Source of the DNA: an uncultured Collinsella sp.
GTDB taxonomy: Bacteria > Actinomycetota > Coriobacteriia > Coriobacteriales > Coriobacteriaceae
Reading direction: 5' to 3'
Length of the DNA stretch: 64,000 nt
Assembly (NCBI GenBank): GCA_958415625.1
Contig: CATYZI010000007.1
Coordinates: forward strand, 10,043-74,042
Below the pieces are notes generated by a model. The model was given only the letters and a program-made list of their open reading frames with translations, had not been told where the DNA came from and did no database searches. This document shows, piece after piece, positions 62,280-64,000 of the stretch. Each line of letters starts with the position of its first letter. Position 1 is the stretch's first letter. Made by a program: the position numbers and the translations under genes.

Positions 62280-62430
62280 GAGGAACCCGAGGGTTCCCAC
62301 CTTTTGGCGCCAATGAGCAGCTGACTGGTCATACAACTTAGATTCCCTTCCTCATAGTGAGGATGTCTATGTGTACGACCTGGTTGCTGAGAAGCGCCGG
62401 GTTATTTTTTTATGAATGGAGGTAGGGAAA
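62280..62430 (+). promoter_or_regulatory. Structured leader of infC-rpmI-rplT (candidate L20-type autoregulatory leader)
   Basis: Bases before infC include a local hairpin GAACCC/GGGTTC (about 62283-62298), a stem CCTCATAGTGAGG (62350-62363), and a 3' arm GCGCCGGGTT followed by a run of seven T. The arm can pair with upstream AACCC and GGCGC, giving two mutually exclusive states and a poly-T, the logic of an attenuator. Firmicute infC operons are autoregulated by L20 through a similar leader; homology here is not shown. Confidence 0.5.
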
Positions 62431-62985
62431 ATAGCTAAGTCTGATGACACCCGCATCAACGACGAGATCACTGCATCTTCGTGCCGTTTGATTGGCGTCG
62501 ATGGCTCTCAGCTCGGCCTGTTCGCCATCCGCGATGCCCAGCGCGTCGCCGACGATCAGGGTCTCGACCTGGTCGAGATCGCTCCCAACGCGGAGCCGCC
62601 GGTCTGCAAGGTCATGGACTACGGTAAGTTCAAGTACCAGCAGGCCATGAAGGCCAAGGCTGCTCGTAAGAACCAGTCCAAGGTCGAGGTCAAGGAAATG
62701 AAGTTCCGACCCAAGATCGACGTTGGCGATTACGAGACCAAGAAGGGCCACGTTCTGCGTTTCCTCAAGAAGGGCGCACGCGTTAAGATCACCATCATGT
62801 TCCGCGGCCGTGAGATGGCTCACCCGGAGCAGGGTCTTAACGTTCTCGAGCGTCTCGCCGAGGATCTCAAGCCTTACGCTACGGTCGAGTCCAAGCCTAA
62901 GATGGAAGGCCGTAACATGCTTATGCTGCTCGCCCCGATTAAGGGCGCCTTCGATGAGGATAAAGCGGCAAGCGATACCAAGTAA
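62431..62985 (+). CDS. infC: Translation initiation factor IF-3, apparent ATA start
   Basis: IF-3 sequence from DTRINDEI onward through KFRPKIDVGDYETKKG and VKITIMFRGREM. The strong GGAGG at 62418-62422 lies 8 bases before ATA (62431-62433), in frame and giving 184 residues. An ATG at 62416 is in frame but overlaps the Shine-Dalgarno sequence. infC commonly starts at AUU or other non-canonical codons because IF-3 itself rejects them, giving feedback control. IF-3 prevents subunit joining and checks start codons. L35 and L20 follow in order. Confidence 0.92.
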   Translation: MAKSDDTRINDEITASSCRLIGVDGSQLGLFAIRDAQRVADDQGLDLVEIAPNAEPPVCKVMDYGKFKYQQAMKAKAARKNQSKVEVKEMKFRPKIDVGDYETKKGHVLRFLKKGARVKITIMFRGREMAHPEQGLNVLERLAEDLKPYATVESKPKMEGRNMLMLLAPIKGAFDEDKAASDTK

Positions 62986-63017
62986 CTAGTGTTCTGTAAC
63001 CGATTAAGGAGTATTTC

Positions 63018-63209
63018 ATGCCTAAGATGAAGTCCCACAGCGGCACCAAGAAGCGTTTCCGCAAGACTGGTACCGGCAAGCTTATGCGCGCCAAGGCTTT
63101 CAAGAGCCACATCCTGAGCAAGAAGTCCACCAAGCGTAAGCGTGGCTTCCGTCAGGAGACCGAGATCGCCGCTGCCGACCGCAAGGTCATCAAGTCGCGT
63201 CTCGCCTAA
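63018..63209 (+). CDS. rpmI: 50S ribosomal protein L35
   Basis: 63 residues, beginning [20 protein letters not shown], the standard bL35 N-terminus, with [17 protein letters not shown] following. Lys/Arg-rich and highly expressed. ATG behind AAGGAG. Confidence 0.97.
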   Translation: MPKMKSHSGTKKRFRKTGTGKLMRAKAFKSHILSKKSTKRKRGFRQETEIAAADRKVIKSRLA

Positions 63210-63255
63210 GTTCGCGTTCCCGTTTTTCGTTTTACCGTCTAGGAGTTGATAGAAC

Positions 63256-63615
63256 ATGGCACGTATTAAGCGCGCTGTTGCCGCCAAGAAGAAGCGCCGT
63301 ACCGTTATGCACCGTGCGAAGGGTTACTACGGTGCCGCTTCGCGTACTTACAAGCATGCTAAAGAGCAGGTCCAGCACTCCCTGCAGTATCAGTATCGTG
63401 ATCGCCGCAACAAGAAGCGCGAGATTCGCTCTCTCTGGATCACCCGCATCAACGCTGCCGCTCGCCTGAACGACATCTCTTACTCTCAGTTCATGCACGG
63501 CCTGAAGGTTGCCGGCATCGAGCTCGACCGTAAGGTCCTGGCTCAGATGGCTTACGAGGACATCGAGTCCTTCAACGAGCTGGCTGCCATTGCCAAGAAG
63601 GCTCTCGAGGCCTAA
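63256..63615 (+). CDS. rplT: 50S ribosomal protein L20
   Basis: 119 residues, starting MARIKRAVAAKKKRRTVMHR; the bL20 core follows (KGYYGAASRTYKHAKEQVQH, then LWITRINAAARLND and SYSQFMHGLKVAGIELDRK). L20 in other bacteria represses its own operon by binding the leader before infC. ATG behind TAGGAG. Confidence 0.97.
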   Translation: MARIKRAVAAKKKRRTVMHRAKGYYGAASRTYKHAKEQVQHSLQYQYRDRRNKKREIRSLWITRINAAARLNDISYSQFMHGLKVAGIELDRKVLAQMAYEDIESFNELAAIAKKALEA

Positions 63616-63636
63616 TAGATTCTGTTGAATCGCTAG

Positions 63637-63673
63637 GGGAGTGTCGCACTGTGCGCGACACTCCCTCTTTTTT
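63637..63673 (+). terminator. Intrinsic terminator of infC-rpmI-rplT
   Basis: GGGAGTGTCGC (63637-63647) pairs over 11 bp with GCGACACTCCC (63655-63665), followed by a run of T. Confidence 0.9.
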
Positions 63674-63687
63674 ATCGAAAGCGCTGG

Positions 63688-63715
63688 TTTACATAGCAAA
63701 AAGCGCGGGTAGATA
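63688..63715 (+). promoter_or_regulatory. Candidate sigma-70-type promoter before the window end
   Basis: TTTACA (63688-63693) and TAGATA (63710-63715) with 16 bp between them. The next 285 bp have no protein-coding frame but several hairpins (TGCGGAAAAACCGCA, CTTTCTA/TAGAAAG, GGATGGACACT/AGTGTCGCATCC at 63957-63985) and an ACCTTGAGAACCGGATA stretch, which recalls rRNA operon leader or spacer sequence. A 16S gene would begin beyond 64000. Confidence 0.4.
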
Positions 63716-64000
63716 AACACTTACAGGTGACCGATCTTTATATGTCTCTTAACCGAAGGGTCATCATCTGATACGTGCGGAAAAACCGCATCAGTCTTTC
63801 TATTGATAGTAGAAAGCGATATATTGTGTAGGACTTGTGAAGAGTGGAATTGACGACCCACACGGCTTCGCGGTCTGGCAATATATCTCCTTGCCGCGCG
63901 GCCCGGTCGAACCGGATGGACCGCACAGCGTGCACCTTGAGAACCGGATACTGCGAGGATGGACACTTACTTCAGTGTCGCATCCGGGCAGACATCGAAC

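Noticed and set aside
62412..62438. Eight-codon open frame overlapping the infC start
   Set aside because: Too short and in the Shine-Dalgarno region of infC to be credible by itself.

Overview
The window is a dense, high-GC bacterial chromosome segment with short intergenic gaps, strong purine-rich ribosome binding sites and many 1-11 bp overlaps between genes. The gene set points to a strictly anaerobic gut actinobacterium of the Coriobacteriia, most likely Collinsella or a close relative. The supporting features are a lactate dehydrogenase joined to a ferredoxin-type EtfAB, a bacterial Elp3, LAQTG-type surface proteins, a large single-chain PurL and a RecJ-helicase fusion. The genus is an inference from gene content; no 16S rRNA lies in the window.

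Layout. 1-8.9 kb: a SKI2-like helicase cut by the left edge, a divergent TrmB homologue, a Trm9-like methyltransferase, an XRE regulator with a membrane-anchored DUF4097 partner, Elp3 and a spermidine-synthase-like protein. 8.9-14.5 kb: a three-gene minus-strand operon (TerB-N protein, BREX-type DUF2791 ATPase, Lhr-like helicase) that looks like a DNA-processing or defence module. 14.6-18.7 kb: a DUF554 membrane protein, then a compact five-gene operon of exported or surface proteins of unknown function. 19-22.6 kb: a GlcD-type lactate dehydrogenase with EtfB and ferredoxin-EtfA. 22.6-33.7 kb: an HD phosphohydrolase, AzlCD, KdgT, a diguanylate cyclase, an EamA transporter, PurL and a CPA2-type antiporter.

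33.7-40.7 kb is the most unusual part. A visibly AT-richer island carries a Fic protein on the plus strand and, on the minus strand, a tightly coupled operon: FHA protein, SPFH/zinc-ribbon protein, a membrane protein, a TIR-like protein and a zinc-ribbon coiled-coil protein. Composite palindromic repeats in the same orientation flank it and share a perfect 49-bp block. It resembles a membrane-associated sensing and effector system, possibly anti-phage, that I do not recognise as a described system.

40.7-64 kb returns to core functions: an SDR reductase, homoserine dehydrogenase, a complete branched-chain amino-acid ABC transporter with two substrate-binding proteins, CutC, a DUF4931 protein, a bile acid:sodium symporter family protein, the RecJ-helicase fusion, RelA/SpoT, a glyoxalase-II-like hydrolase, class II aldolase, a transglutaminase-like protein, tRNA-Leu(CAA) with a duplicated 3' end, and infC-rpmI-rplT. 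infC apparently starts at ATA behind a structured leader. The last 300 bp contain a promoter and structured sequence that may be the leader of an rRNA operon.
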